Shown here: in pieces, positions 26,922 through 35,445 of the stretch | Layout of the letters: each line of letters opens with the position of its first letter | Numbering within the stretch: position 1 is the first letter of the stretch | Source: Robiginitalea biformata HTCC2501 | GTDB lineage: Bacteria > Bacteroidota > Bacteroidia > Flavobacteriales > Flavobacteriaceae | Direction: 5' to 3' | DNA: 64,000 nucleotides | NCBI RefSeq assembly: GCF_000024125.1 | Contig: NC_013222.1 | Span: 3,466,384 to 3,530,383, forward strand | Notes under the pieces: generated by a model | Databases searched by the model: none | The model's input: the letters and a program-made list of their open reading frames with translations, nothing else | What the model was told of the DNA's origin: nothing | Program-made: the position numbers and the translations under genes

Positions 26922-29900
26922 TTAATCTGCAAATCCCTTCTCGGCAATGCGAAGAATGTCCCCGAAAACGCCCCGGGCGGTAACGGCTGCACCGGCACCC
27001 GCCCCCTGGATCACCAGGGGTCGTTTCCCGTAGGATTCCGTGTAAATCTCTATCAGGGAATCCGCATCCTTTACCTGGCCGAGCGGGCTGTCGGCGGGCA
27101 CGGATACCAGCTTCACTTCCAGGTTGCCCTTGTCCTGCTGCAAGTCGCCGGACAGGTCGCCCACATAGCGAAGTACATGGCCCGCCTCCTGCCGGTCGCG
27201 GATGGCCCCGAAGTGATCATCGAGTTGGGACAGGGATTCCAGGAATTCCTCCCGGGTCCCGCCCCGCAGTTCTTTGGGAATCAGGTTTTCGATGGATACA
27301 TCCCCGAATTCGTTCTGCAGGTCGAGTTCGCGGGCGAGGATAAGGAGTTTGCGCCCCACATCGTTGCCCGAGAGGTCTTCCCGGGGGTCCGGCTCGGTAA
27401 ATCCTTTGTCCAAAGCTGCCTGAACGCAGGCAGAAAACGAGGTTCCTCCCCGGGAAAAGGTATTAAAAATATAACTGAGCGACCCGGAAAACACCCCGCG
27501 GATACGCGTAATGTTCTCCCCGGACAGATGCAGGAGCTGTATGGTGTCGATCAGCGGCAGGCCGGCCCCGACATTTGTTTCGTACAGGTACTGCTTCTGA
27601 TGGGATTCGAGTTCCTCCCTCAGGAGGCTGTAGAAATCGTATCCCAGCGTATTGGCGACCTTGTTGGAGGAAACCAGGTCGAACCCGTTCTCCACAAAAT
27701 CGAAATACCGGGCCACAAAATCCTCGCTGGCCGTATTGTCCACGGCAACCAGGTTCTCCAGGTGGTGCGACCGGGCGTAGTCGAACAGCTCCGTAAGCTG
27801 GTAACCCTCCGGGGCGCTGGACAAGCGGGAACTCCAGTCCGCTCCCACGCCTGCCTCGTCGAGCAACAGCCGGGTGGAGTTGGCCACCGCAAAGACATTC
27901 AGGCGGATGCCTTTGCGCGCCTCGATCTTGTCTGCCGAGGCGAGGAGCTGGTGCATCAGCGTGCTGCCAACCGTCCCCACGCCGAACACCGCCAGGTTGA
28001 TCTTCTTGCTGATCCCGAAAATCTGTCCGTGCATCACGTTCAGCGCCTTGAGCGTATCGGCTTTGCGGACCACCAGGCTGACGTTCTTGCCGGTCACTGT
28101 ATTGTTGAACAACAAGGGGATCACCTGGTTGCGGATCAGCGCGTTATACGGTTTGTGGAAGGTGCTCAGGTCCTGCCCCACGATAGAAATGACCGAGACG
28201 TCCGAAGTCATGTGGATCCGGGTGATGTCCTGGTTGCGAAAATCCTCCTCGAACTCCGCTTCGAGCGCTGCCTTGGCGCGCTGCGCCGCATCCGCCCGTA
28301 CCACCAGACCGATACCCCGTTCCGAGGAACCCTGGGAGATAATCCCCACATTGATCCCGCTCTGTCCGAGCGCCTTGAAAATCCGGGCATCCACGCCGAC
28401 CTTGCCGAGCAGCCCCCGTCCCTCCAGGTGGATCAGGGCCTCGTGCTCGATGACCGAAAGGGAGCGGATACCGTCCCGGCTGGACCGGGCGCTGATCAGC
28501 GTACCCTCCCCGTCCCCGTCAAAGGTATTTAGGATGCGCAACGGGATATTCTTCTCCAGGAGCGGAATAATGGTTTTGGCATGGAGGATCGTCGCCCCGA
28601 AATTGGCCAGTTCGTTGGCCTCCGAATAGGAAAGCTGTTCGATGCGCCGGGCGCCGGGGACCAGGTCCGGGTTCGCCGTGTAGATGCCGTTGACATGGGT
28701 GTAATTCTGCAATTCGGCAGCGTTCAGGTAGTTGGCCAGCAGGGAAGCCGTGTAATTGCTCCCATTGCGGCCCAGCGTGGTGGTCTCCCCCAGGGCGTTG
28801 GATGCGATGAACCCCGTGACGACGGCCACGGTGTCTGCCTGGAGCCCGGAGAAAAAGCGGTTGACGTTTTCCCGGGATACTTCGTCCAGTACCTGGGCGT
28901 TCCCGAAGCCCGAGTCCGTACGGATCAGCTCACGCGCATCTACGAGTACGGCGTTCAGGCCCCTGCCGATCAACAGCTTGGTTATCAGCCGGGCAGACAG
29001 CAACTCTCCCTGGGCCAGGACCTGGTCTTTGATCTTCGGGCTGTAATCGCCCAGCAGGCGTACCCCTTCCAGCAGCCTCGCAATCGCTTCAAAGGAATCC
29101 CCCAGACCGACATTGGAGAACGTGTGCCGCTGATAGTTTTCGAAACGGCTGAAAGCCTCGCTGTAATCCTTCCCGTCCGCGGCCAGTTCCAGCAGTTCTT
29201 CGAGCTGGTCCGTGGCCTTTTCCCGTGCGGACAACACCACCGCTACGCGTTCCTTTTCCGCTACGCGTGCCGAAATGATATCCAGGACGCGGTCAATGCC
29301 CTCGCCGTTGGCCAGGGATTTCCCGCCGAACTTCAGCACCTTCAGGGGACGCTGTCCGGTGCCACCGAAAACGTCCTGCAGCAGCTGTTCCATCTGGTCG
29401 AATTCTATCAGGAAGGCATCGTGCCCGTGCACGGAATGGATTTCCCCGTAGGTGACATTGGAATTGACCTGGGCGAGCTGTTTATAGGTCTCCTTGTTTT
29501 CGGCAGCCGTAAAAAACAAATCGGAATCCACCCCGATGATATGGATATGCGTGGCGCTTTGCTGGAGCCGCTGGAAGGCCTCTTCCCCGCCCCTTGTAAT
29601 ATCGATGGTCTTCAGGAGCTGGTTGGTGAGCTTGTAAGCCGCCAGCTGAAAACGTTCCTGCAGCTTCTTGCCGTGGTGGAGCAGCCAGCTTTCGACGTTG
29701 AACAACCGGGACTCCTCGTTTGTACTCCGGCGAAAACGCTGCTTAAACGACTCGGGGGTCCGGTAACAGAGCATGGCGTGCATCCGCGCATCGTGTACGG
29801 GTTGGGAGGAATTTACCAGGAATTGCTCCTGTATCTGGCAATTGGCGATGAGCCAGTCTGTCGACTTCCAGTCGGAAGCCACCGGGATCAGGTGGGTTGC

Positions 29901-30326
29901 CAAATCCGGGCGCAGAGCTGCCATCTCCCAGGCAATCCCGCCCCCCAGGGAGCCGCCAATCAGGGCAAAGAGCTTGTGGATGCCGAGGTATTCCAGACCC
30001 AGGAGGAAGATGCGCGCAATGTCCCCGGCGATAAAATCCTTGTAATTCTCTATCAGGAAACCGTCATAGCCGTTTCCGGGAACATTAAAACAGAGTACCG
30101 TGTAAGTCTCCGTGTCGATGCACTTGCCCGGGCCCACCAGGGACGTCCACCAGCCGTCCGGCCCGGCGACGTTGGAATTTCCCGTGAGGGCGTGGTTTAC
30201 CAGCACAACGGGGGCCGTGTGGAGTTTCCTCCCGAAGAGCTGGTACGACAGCTCGATCTGCTGGGTAACGCCTTTTTCGGTGGTAAAGGCGTTTAACTGG
30301 ATATGTTGCAATGGCGATGCTTCCAT
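26922..30326 (-). CDS. Homoserine O-acetyltransferase-like / aspartokinase-like / homoserine dehydrogenase fusion
   Basis: The 1134-residue protein has three parts. Residues 1-325 are a MetX-like alpha/beta hydrolase with nucleophile Ser126 (GGSLGG), Asp269 (VDSDLFF) and His302 (GHDAF). Residues 328-about 780 are an aspartokinase domain with ACT repeats (QSGINVGIISQGSSERGIG). The rest is homoserine dehydrogenase with GVGTVGS, SSNKVAN and EPDPREDLSGND. The MetX and dehydrogenase sites look intact. The kinase keeps Lys332, Glu441, Arg520 and Ser523 but has Asn524, His544, Asp554 and Thr579 where E. coli LysC has Asp202, Asp222, Arg232 and Lys257. The start at 30326 is chosen as the first Met before conserved sequence; an upstream codon at 30374 is less likely. 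It is controlled by a SAM-I leader. Confidence 0.9.
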   Translation of the reverse strand: MEASPLQHIQLNAFTTEKGVTQQIELSYQLFGRKLHTAPVVLVNHALTGNSNVAGPDGWWTSLVGPGKCIDTETYTVLCFNVPGNGYDGFLIENYKDFIAGDIARIFLLGLEYLGIHKLFALIGGSLGGGIAWEMAALRPDLATHLIPVASDWKSTDWLIANCQIQEQFLVNSSQPVHDARMHAMLCYRTPESFKQRFRRSTNEESRLFNVESWLLHHGKKLQERFQLAAYKLTNQLLKTIDITRGGEEAFQRLQQSATHIHIIGVDSDLFFTAAENKETYKQLAQVNSNVTYGEIHSVHGHDAFLIEFDQMEQLLQDVFGGTGQRPLKVLKFGGKSLANGEGIDRVLDIISARVAEKERVAVVLSAREKATDQLEELLELAADGKDYSEAFSRFENYQRHTFSNVGLGDSFEAIARLLEGVRLLGDYSPKIKDQVLAQGELLSARLITKLLIGRGLNAVLVDARELIRTDSGFGNAQVLDEVSRENVNRFFSGLQADTVAVVTGFIASNALGETTTLGRNGSNYTASLLANYLNAAELQNYTHVNGIYTANPDLVPGARRIEQLSYSEANELANFGATILHAKTIIPLLEKNIPLRILNTFDGDGEGTLISARSSRDGIRSLSVIEHEALIHLEGRGLLGKVGVDARIFKALGQSGINVGIISQGSSERGIGLVVRADAAQRAKAALEAEFEEDFRNQDITRIHMTSDVSVISIVGQDLSTFHKPYNALIRNQVIPLLFNNTVTGKNVSLVVRKADTLKALNVMHGQIFGISKKINLAVFGVGTVGSTLMHQLLASADKIEARKGIRLNVFAVANSTRLLLDEAGVGADWSSRLSSAPEGYQLTELFDYARSHHLENLVAVDNTASEDFVARYFDFVENGFDLVSSNKVANTLGYDFYSLLREELESHQKQYLYETNVGAGLPLIDTIQLLHLSGENITRIRGVFSGSLSYIFNTFSRGGTSFSACVQAALDKGFTEPDPREDLSGNDVGRKLLILARELDLQNEFGDVSIENLIPKELRGGTREEFLESLSQLDDHFGAIRDRQEAGHVLRYVGDLSGDLQQDKGNLEVKLVSVPADSPLGQVKDADSLIEIYTESYGKRPLVIQGAGAGAAVTARGVFGDILRIAEKGFAD

Positions 30327-30409
30327 GGTTTTATTTGAAGGCCGTTCCGTCCGGGGCGTCCGTTGGGCACCCATCCGGAATACGGATTGCTTTAAATGTC
30401 GGCGTTAAA

Positions 30410-30453
30410 AAGAAAATGGAAGCGGGGCAGCGCCCGGTTGTTATCTGCCCCGC
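30410..30453 (-). terminator. Hairpin at the 3' end of the SAM-I leader, possible terminator
   Basis: GCGGGGCAG (30453-30445) pairs with CTGCCCCGC (30430-30422), 9 bp, followed by the T-rich TTCCATTTTC. The 5' arm overlaps the 3' side of riboswitch P4, and the P1 3' strand lies in its loop. The hairpin therefore competes with the ligand-bound fold; its polarity is unclear. Confidence 0.55.
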
Positions 30454-30570
30454 ACCGCGGCAGCCAGCTGGCCCCGATCCCGGTCCGGGTTAGAATGTAG
30501 CACCTTCTTCGATTGTGCGAAGGGTTGCCAAGGCTTCACTGGGTCTAGTCCCTCCACCTTTCTTGATAAC
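30440..30570 (-). promoter_or_regulatory. SAM-I (S-box) riboswitch upstream of the MetX-AK-HSD fusion
   Basis: The minus-strand RNA carries GUUAUCAAGA, GGUGGAGGGA, GACCCAGUGAAGCC, GGCAACCC and GAAGGUGCUACAUUC in order. P1 pairs GUUAUC (30570-30565) with GAUAAC (30445-30440). The core is nearly identical to the metH copy. It occupies most of the 379-base gap between metK and the fusion gene. Confidence 0.93.
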
Positions 30571-30597
30571 GAGTCAGTATATATGTGAACGTCTCGG

Positions 30598-30605
30598 CAA
30601 ATATA
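30598..30605 (-). promoter_or_regulatory. -7 box for the second SAM-I transcript
   Basis: TATATTTG on the minus strand matches TAnnTTTG exactly and would start RNA about 20 bases before the riboswitch. No good -33 element is seen at 17-19 bases. Confidence 0.55.
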
Positions 30606-30705
30606 GGGATGCCATAAGGGAAATTCCCAATTTCGGGCCGAATAATTTAATAGGCAAAGCTTTTTGTCCCAGCCCGATGCCTTTGGCCCGGGCCAACACC
30701 ACCGG

Positions 30706-31962
30706 CTACAGGCCAAAGGCTTCCCTGACCGCGTCCACGGCGTCCAGCTTCTCCCAGGTAAAGAGTTCCACCTCCTTGGTCACCCGCCCGTTGTACGGGG
30801 ATTCAAACACCTTGGTAACCACGCGGGGTTCTTTGCCCATGTGTCCGTAGGCGGCGGTCTCCAGGTAGATGGGGTTTCGCAGCTTCAGCCTTTCCTCAAT
30901 GGCAAAGGGCCGCATATCGAACAGTTCGGCAACTTTCGCCCCGATCTGCCCGTCGGTGAGATTAACCCTGGAGGTGCCGTAGGTCGTTACGTTGATGGAG
31001 GTTGGCTCCACCACCCCAATGGCATAGCTCACCTGTACGAGGATCTCGTCGGCCACCCCGGCTGCCACCAGGTTTTTGGCCGCATGGCGGGCAGCATAAG
31101 CCGCACTTCGGTCTACCTTGCTCGGGTCCTTGCCGCTGAAGGCACCGCCTCCGTGGGCACCTTTGCCCCCGTAGGTATCCACGATGATCTTACGGCCCGT
31201 GAGGCCCGTATCCCCGTGGGGTCCGCCGATAACAAATTTACCCGTCGGGTTGATATGGTATTTGATCCGCTCGTCGAACAGGCCCCGCAACCGTTCTGGC
31301 AGGCCGGCCACTACCCGGGGAATCAGTATTTGCAGCAGGTCCTTCTTGATCCGGGCCAGCATTGCGGCGTCGTCCGGGTCAAACGGGTCGTGCTGGGTGG
31401 AGATGACAATCGTATCGATACGCTGCGGCTGGTCGTCATCGGAGTATTCGATGGTTACCTGTGCCTTGGCGTCCGGGCGCAGATACGGAATCGCATCGGA
31501 TTCCCGGCGAAGCGCGGCGAGCTCCTGAAGGATCCGGTTGGCGATGTCCAGCGCCAGGGGCATATAATTGTCGGTCTCCCGGGTGGCATACCCGAACATC
31601 ATGCCCTGGTCCCCGGCACCCTGAAGTTTTTTATCCCCCCGGTCCACCCCCTGGTTGATTTCCTGGGATTGCTCGTGGATAAGGGAAATCACCCCGCAGG
31701 AATCCCCGCTGAACTGGTAGGCGCCTTTGGTATAGCCGATGTCGTTGATCACCTCCCGGGTAATCTGTTGCAGGTCTACGTAGGTATGGCTCCTGACCTC
31801 TCCGGCCAGGACCACCTGCCCGGTGGTCACCAGGGTTTCGCAGGCAACCTTGCTCTCGGCGTCAAAGGCGAGGAAATTATCGAGGAGCGCATCGCTGATC
31901 TGGTCGGCGACCTTATCGGGATGTCCCTCGCTTACGGATTCGGATGTGAATAAATACGGCAT
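30706..31962 (-). CDS. metK: S-adenosylmethionine synthetase
   Basis: MetK makes SAM from methionine and ATP. The start at 31962 (MPYLFTSESVSEGHPDKVADQ) contains the conserved His of GHPDK. The 418-residue protein also has the P-loop-like GGGAFSGKDPSKVDRS and the GAGDQG-type loop GAGDQGMMFGYA. The upstream in-frame extension lies inside the leader and is not family sequence. It ends the sulfur-to-SAM pathway encoded across this region and is preceded by a SAM-II-like element, so its product probably represses it. Confidence 0.97.
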   Translation of the reverse strand: MPYLFTSESVSEGHPDKVADQISDALLDNFLAFDAESKVACETLVTTGQVVLAGEVRSHTYVDLQQITREVINDIGYTKGAYQFSGDSCGVISLIHEQSQEINQGVDRGDKKLQGAGDQGMMFGYATRETDNYMPLALDIANRILQELAALRRESDAIPYLRPDAKAQVTIEYSDDDQPQRIDTIVISTQHDPFDPDDAAMLARIKKDLLQILIPRVVAGLPERLRGLFDERIKYHINPTGKFVIGGPHGDTGLTGRKIIVDTYGGKGAHGGGAFSGKDPSKVDRSAAYAARHAAKNLVAAGVADEILVQVSYAIGVVEPTSINVTTYGTSRVNLTDGQIGAKVAELFDMRPFAIEERLKLRNPIYLETAAYGHMGKEPRVVTKVFESPYNGRVTKEVELFTWEKLDAVDAVREAFGL

Positions 31963-32039
31963 GTGCGCGTTTTTAATGCGAGACAGCCGACGGATCGCGG
32001 GGATGCAAAAAGCGCATTGACTGTCGCCCTGAGAGCGGA

Positions 32040-32116
32040 GCAAACTGCTTTAGCATTTTTGGTGGTCCGGCTCAATTCCGGATCAGAGGTTGCAATCAGT
32101 CAAATCTGTCCTCTGG
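32040..32116 (-). promoter_or_regulatory. SAM-II-type riboswitch upstream of metK
   Basis: The minus-strand RNA forms P1 CAGAGG (32115-32110) with CCUCUG (32089-32084). The 20-base loop has GAUUUGACUGAUUGCAA, close to the SAM-II loop. A 3' segment AUGCUAAAGCAGUU matches the conserved GCUAAA. Loop GACUG (32101-32097) can pair with CAGUU (32047-32043), giving the expected H-type pseudoknot. The linker holds an extra hairpin UCCGG/CCGGA (32082-32066). A consensus promoter ends 13 bases upstream. It occupies the leader half of the 312-base gap before dnk. Assignment is by motif memory, not a covariance search. Confidence 0.75.
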
Positions 32117-32128
32117 AAAACAATGGCG

Positions 32129-32158
32129 CAAAGGTAATGAATTGGCCGGAATCTGAAA
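32129..32158 (-). promoter_or_regulatory. Promoter of metK
   Basis: On the minus strand TTTC (32158-32155), 18 bases and TACCTTTG (32136-32129) fit the Bacteroidota promoter, with a perfect -7 box. Transcription would start a few bases before the riboswitch P1 helix. Confidence 0.65.
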
Positions 32159-32274
32159 CCCGGCGGGAGCGGGTTTTTAGCACCCCGAATTCGCGTCCCC
32201 ATCCTTTCAGGGTCCGGCGATACTTCGTATATTGTGTGCCCTTTTCAGACGTTACCAACCGAAAGAACAAACGT

Positions 32275-32889
32275 ATGCATATTGCGGTTGCCGGCAACAT
32301 CGGCGCAGGGAAAACCACCCTAACCAAATTGCTTTCCAAACACTATCAGTGGGATGCGCATTTTGAAGATGTGGTGGACAACCCCTACCTGGATGATTTT
32401 TACACCCAGATGGAGCGGTGGAGTTTCAACCTGCAAATCTACTTCCTCAACAGCCGGTACCGGCAAATTCTGCGAATCCGCGAAAGCGGGAAGGACGTCA
32501 TCCAGGACCGGACCATCTACGAGGACGCCCATATTTTTGCCCCGAACCTGCATGCGATGGGGCTGATGACCAACCGGGATTTCCAGAATTACACGAGTTT
32601 ATTCGAACTGATGGAAACCCTGGTGATGCCGCCGGACCTGATGATCTACCTGCGCAGTTCCATCCCGAACCTGGTCAACCAGATCCACAACCGGGGGCGG
32701 GAATACGAAAATTCCATTTCCATCGACTACCTCAGCCGGCTCAACGAACGCTACGAGGCCTGGGTACACAGCTATGAAAAAGGCAAGTTGCTGATTATCG
32801 ATGTCGACAAACTGAACTTTGTGGACAACCCGGAACACCTCGGGGAGGTCATCAACCGCATCGATGCGGAAATCCACGGGTTGTTCTAG
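32275..32889 (+). CDS. Deoxynucleoside kinase family protein
   Basis: The 204-residue kinase has the P-loop GNIGAGKTT at residues 7-15, QDRTIYEDAHIF in the middle (the DRT/DRS-type motif) and a lid region near 150-165. This family phosphorylates deoxyadenosine, deoxyguanosine or deoxycytidine, or thymidine in some members; the substrate cannot be assigned. The ATG at 32275 is chosen because the MHIAVAGNIGAGKTT start matches the family. The frame extends upstream through the metK leader without homology. It is divergent from metK. Confidence 0.9.
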   Translation: MHIAVAGNIGAGKTTLTKLLSKHYQWDAHFEDVVDNPYLDDFYTQMERWSFNLQIYFLNSRYRQILRIRESGKDVIQDRTIYEDAHIFAPNLHAMGLMTNRDFQNYTSLFELMETLVMPPDLMIYLRSSIPNLVNQIHNRGREYENSISIDYLSRLNERYEAWVHSYEKGKLLIIDVDKLNFVDNPEHLGEVINRIDAEIHGLF

Positions 32890-32932
32890 TTCCGCCCCCC
32901 CCCCCGACGAGCCCGGATCTGCCCGCAGGCCC

Positions 32933-33019
32933 TTTCACAAGGCGTAACTACGCGTTGGTCGTTCCGCAAGACGGGACTTGCCGCCGGGCGTTTTGCAAGA
33001 CGTAACTTCCCGCTGGCCG
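32933..33019. repeat. Three degenerate 29-bp tandem repeats
   Basis: Units at 32933-32961, 32962-32990 and 32991-33019 share the frame TTNNRCAAGRCG-N3-ACTN-CGC-GG-CG. Just upstream is an uninterrupted C run (about 32895-32905). The 153-base gap after the kinase gene holds nothing else. Confidence 0.55.
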
Positions 33020-33042
33020 CGCTGCTTGCCGGGGTACATTTT

Positions 33043-34044
33043 CTAAATAATGCCGATCGACTCCCCATGGCGGATCACCTCCTCGGACTGGTCCACCAGT
33101 AATATGGGAATATGCGTGTTTTCGGCAATCAGGTCCCGGACGCGCTGCATCCTTTTGGTGTGCCGCACACTGCGCAGGTAGATGGCCAGTACCCGCCCCG
33201 GAAACTGCCGGGCAATGGCCAGGTAGATATCCGCATCCCGCTCCCCGCTGTCCCCTATCAGGATAAACGGCATGTCCGGGTAGGTTTTAAAAATATTCTC
33301 GATCTCGTGCCGCTTCTGGGGCACGTCCTGTTTCTTCCGCTTCCAGAAACTGGCCATACTCCGCAAGAGGATGGGACCTTTTGGAAATCGGTTATTGCTG
33401 AGGAAGAATTCCAGGTAGCGATACAGGTTCCAGGGGCTGTGGCTTACATAAAAAACGGGATTCGCACTCTGGCCGTCGCGACCCCGGTGCAGCCGGTGGT
33501 AGAGTTCCGGGGCTCCCTTTAGCGGCAGGCGCCTTTCCACCCCTTTGAATAGCGTATTGGCAATAACCTGCCACTTCAGGTAGGACGTTACCCCGGTGTG
33601 CAGGATCGTGTCGTCGATGTCGGTGATCACCCCGTATTGGGCGCCCACGGCTGGGATCATCAGCGCCCCGGGAAACCGGTTTTCCCCCAGGACCGGGCGG
33701 GAGAGCTTTTCGGTGCGGAACGAAATCTCAAAGTGTACCCAGCCCTCCCGGTTCACCAGTTTTCCGAGTCCGTCTACCTGCTCGTCCAGCAGATAATACC
33801 CGTCGGAACCCGTTTCCACCTCAAAGCAGCGGTCGTCGGGGAGCCGGATGGTCAATGGCGTATGCCGGATTTCATCGGTCTCAAAGCGTTTCCAGCTGTT
33901 CAGCAGGAGTTTGACGATCCCCTTCTGAGCCAGGTCGATGGTCTCATCCTCCAGTGCCCGTCCGCGGATATACAGGCGGTTTTTCGTGCCGTAGCTTTGG
34001 AAAGCCACGATCTGCAGCGGGTCTTTCCTCCCCAGCCAACCCAT
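33043..34044 (-). CDS. APP1 family (DUF2183) phosphatidate-phosphatase-like protein
   Basis: The 333-residue protein has the HAD-like catalytic motif DIDDT at residues 142-146 (DxDxT), followed by PVFYVSHSPWNLY and a later GDSGERD with acidic residues. This is the pattern of the APP1/DUF2183 family, whose yeast member dephosphorylates phosphatidate. No signal peptide is visible. The start is two bases after the stop of the DUF4010 gene upstream on the same strand, so they are co-transcribed. Phosphatidate as substrate is inferred from the yeast protein. Confidence 0.85.
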   Translation of the reverse strand: MGWLGRKDPLQIVAFQSYGTKNRLYIRGRALEDETIDLAQKGIVKLLLNSWKRFETDEIRHTPLTIRLPDDRCFEVETGSDGYYLLDEQVDGLGKLVNREGWVHFEISFRTEKLSRPVLGENRFPGALMIPAVGAQYGVITDIDDTILHTGVTSYLKWQVIANTLFKGVERRLPLKGAPELYHRLHRGRDGQSANPVFYVSHSPWNLYRYLEFFLSNNRFPKGPILLRSMASFWKRKKQDVPQKRHEIENIFKTYPDMPFILIGDSGERDADIYLAIARQFPGRVLAIYLRSVRHTKRMQRVRDLIAENTHIPILLVDQSEEVIRHGESIGII

Positions 34045-34045
34045 A

Positions 34046-35311
34046 TCAGAGATGCCAGTTTTGCGGCCAGAGCCAGATAATCAGCAGGCCGGCCCCTATC
34101 CCCAACCCAAAGGAGATACCGATCCAACGCCCCAGCTTCCGGGTACCCAGCACGGCCGCCATGGCCCCCTTGAAAGCCAGGTTGGAGAGGGATGCCAGCA
34201 AAATGAGTTTCCAGCCCGTGGAGATTTCCAGGCGATCCTGCCGCATAAGCTGCGAAAGGGAGAGCGTAATGGCGTCCACGTCCGTGAGCCCGCTAATGAC
34301 CGCCAGGCCGTACAGGGCTTCGTTCCCGTACTCCTGCTTGATAAATGCCACTGCCAACAGGATCAGGCCGTAGAGCAGGCCAAATATCAGGGCGCTTTTG
34401 AACTGGGCCGGATTTTTAGGTTCCGGGACGGACTCCACGGAATCGTCCCGGTTCATGCGCAGGTAAATCCAGACGCAGATTCCGACGAGCACCAGGAATT
34501 CGGCCAGTAATGGGAGGATCATTGCGGGCAGGTGTTGCGGGATAACCACCCCCACTTCCACCAGCACTCGGATCACGGCAACCGCGGAAGCGGCCACGAT
34601 GACAAAAGCCGCCATGATGTGTACCGCGCCGGATTCCTTGGTTTTCCGGGCATAACTCACCGTAGTGGCCGTACTGCTGATCAGCCCCCCCAGGATGCCC
34701 CCGGAGATGGTGCCTGCCCTGGCACCCATGAATTTGTAGATAAAATATCCCACCACACTGATGCCCACAATCAGGGTAACCATCAGCCAAATGCTGCGCG
34801 GGTTGAGCACATCCAGGGGGCCGAAGGTTTCGTTGGGCAACAACGGCAGGATGACCAGGGAAATCCCCGCAAATGTCATGATGGCCGCCAGGTCTTTTTC
34901 CTGCAGGTCTTCGATAAAGTCGTGGAGTTTGTCCTTGAGGTAGAGCAGAATTGCCAAGGCACCCCCGGTAACCACCGCGATCATCCGTTCGCCCATGACC
35001 AGGTAGGCCCCGATGGCAAACATCAGCAGGGCGGCCACCTCCGTGGTCTGCCCGATGTCCGGGGTGTCCGAGCGGCCGTTCTTGATCACGTTCGCGGTAA
35101 TCAGCAACCCCCCGAGCACCAGGCCGAATGCCGGCATGATCAGCGGACTGTCATACACCCGGCTGAGCATTCCGGACAGCACCCCGAGCATGGCAATCAA
35201 TGTAAAAGTACGCACCCCGGCCATCTTTGAGTCGGCGTGCTGCCGCTGCAAGCCGGTGAGCATCCCCAGTCCGAATGCAATGCCCAGGTTGATCAGGTCT
35301 TCGTACTCCAT
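34046..35311 (-). CDS. MgtC/SapB and DUF4010 multi-pass membrane protein
   Basis: The 421-residue protein starts at 35311 (MEYEDLINLGIAFGLGMLTGLQRQH), where the GLxxGLxR pattern marks the MgtC/SapB N-terminal domain (about residues 5-140). A DUF4010 domain with seven or more hydrophobic segments follows (about 170-415, with GLISSTATTVSYARK and ISGLTDVDAITLSLSQL). It is an inner-membrane protein of unknown transport function. The frame upstream of 35311 overlaps a terminator. It is coupled to the APP1-like gene downstream. Confidence 0.88.
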   Translation of the reverse strand: MEYEDLINLGIAFGLGMLTGLQRQHADSKMAGVRTFTLIAMLGVLSGMLSRVYDSPLIMPAFGLVLGGLLITANVIKNGRSDTPDIGQTTEVAALLMFAIGAYLVMGERMIAVVTGGALAILLYLKDKLHDFIEDLQEKDLAAIMTFAGISLVILPLLPNETFGPLDVLNPRSIWLMVTLIVGISVVGYFIYKFMGARAGTISGGILGGLISSTATTVSYARKTKESGAVHIMAAFVIVAASAVAVIRVLVEVGVVIPQHLPAMILPLLAEFLVLVGICVWIYLRMNRDDSVESVPEPKNPAQFKSALIFGLLYGLILLAVAFIKQEYGNEALYGLAVISGLTDVDAITLSLSQLMRQDRLEISTGWKLILLASLSNLAFKGAMAAVLGTRKLGRWIGISFGLGIGAGLLIIWLWPQNWHL

Positions 35312-35378
35312 GGCCCATGAAGATAGCACAGCTGGCCTTGACGGGCAAACGCGATCCGGATTATTCGGGGCCTGCCAC

Positions 35379-35408
35379 AAAAAAACCCCGGCTTGCGGCC
35401 GGGGTTCG
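35379..35408 (-). terminator. Intrinsic terminator after hppA
   Basis: The minus-strand RNA forms AACCCCGGCC-GCAA-GCCGGGGTT followed by a run of U residues, 38 bases past the hppA stop. Confidence 0.9.
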
Positions 35409-35445
35409 TTCTTCAGGTAAAGGGTTTAAGACCCAGGAGGTCATT

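Noticed and set aside
26799..30296. Two long + strand frames (577 and 571 codons) opposite the MetX-AK-HSD fusion
   Set aside because: Both mirror the coding frame of the minus-strand gene and show no recognisable domain, signal or ribosome site.
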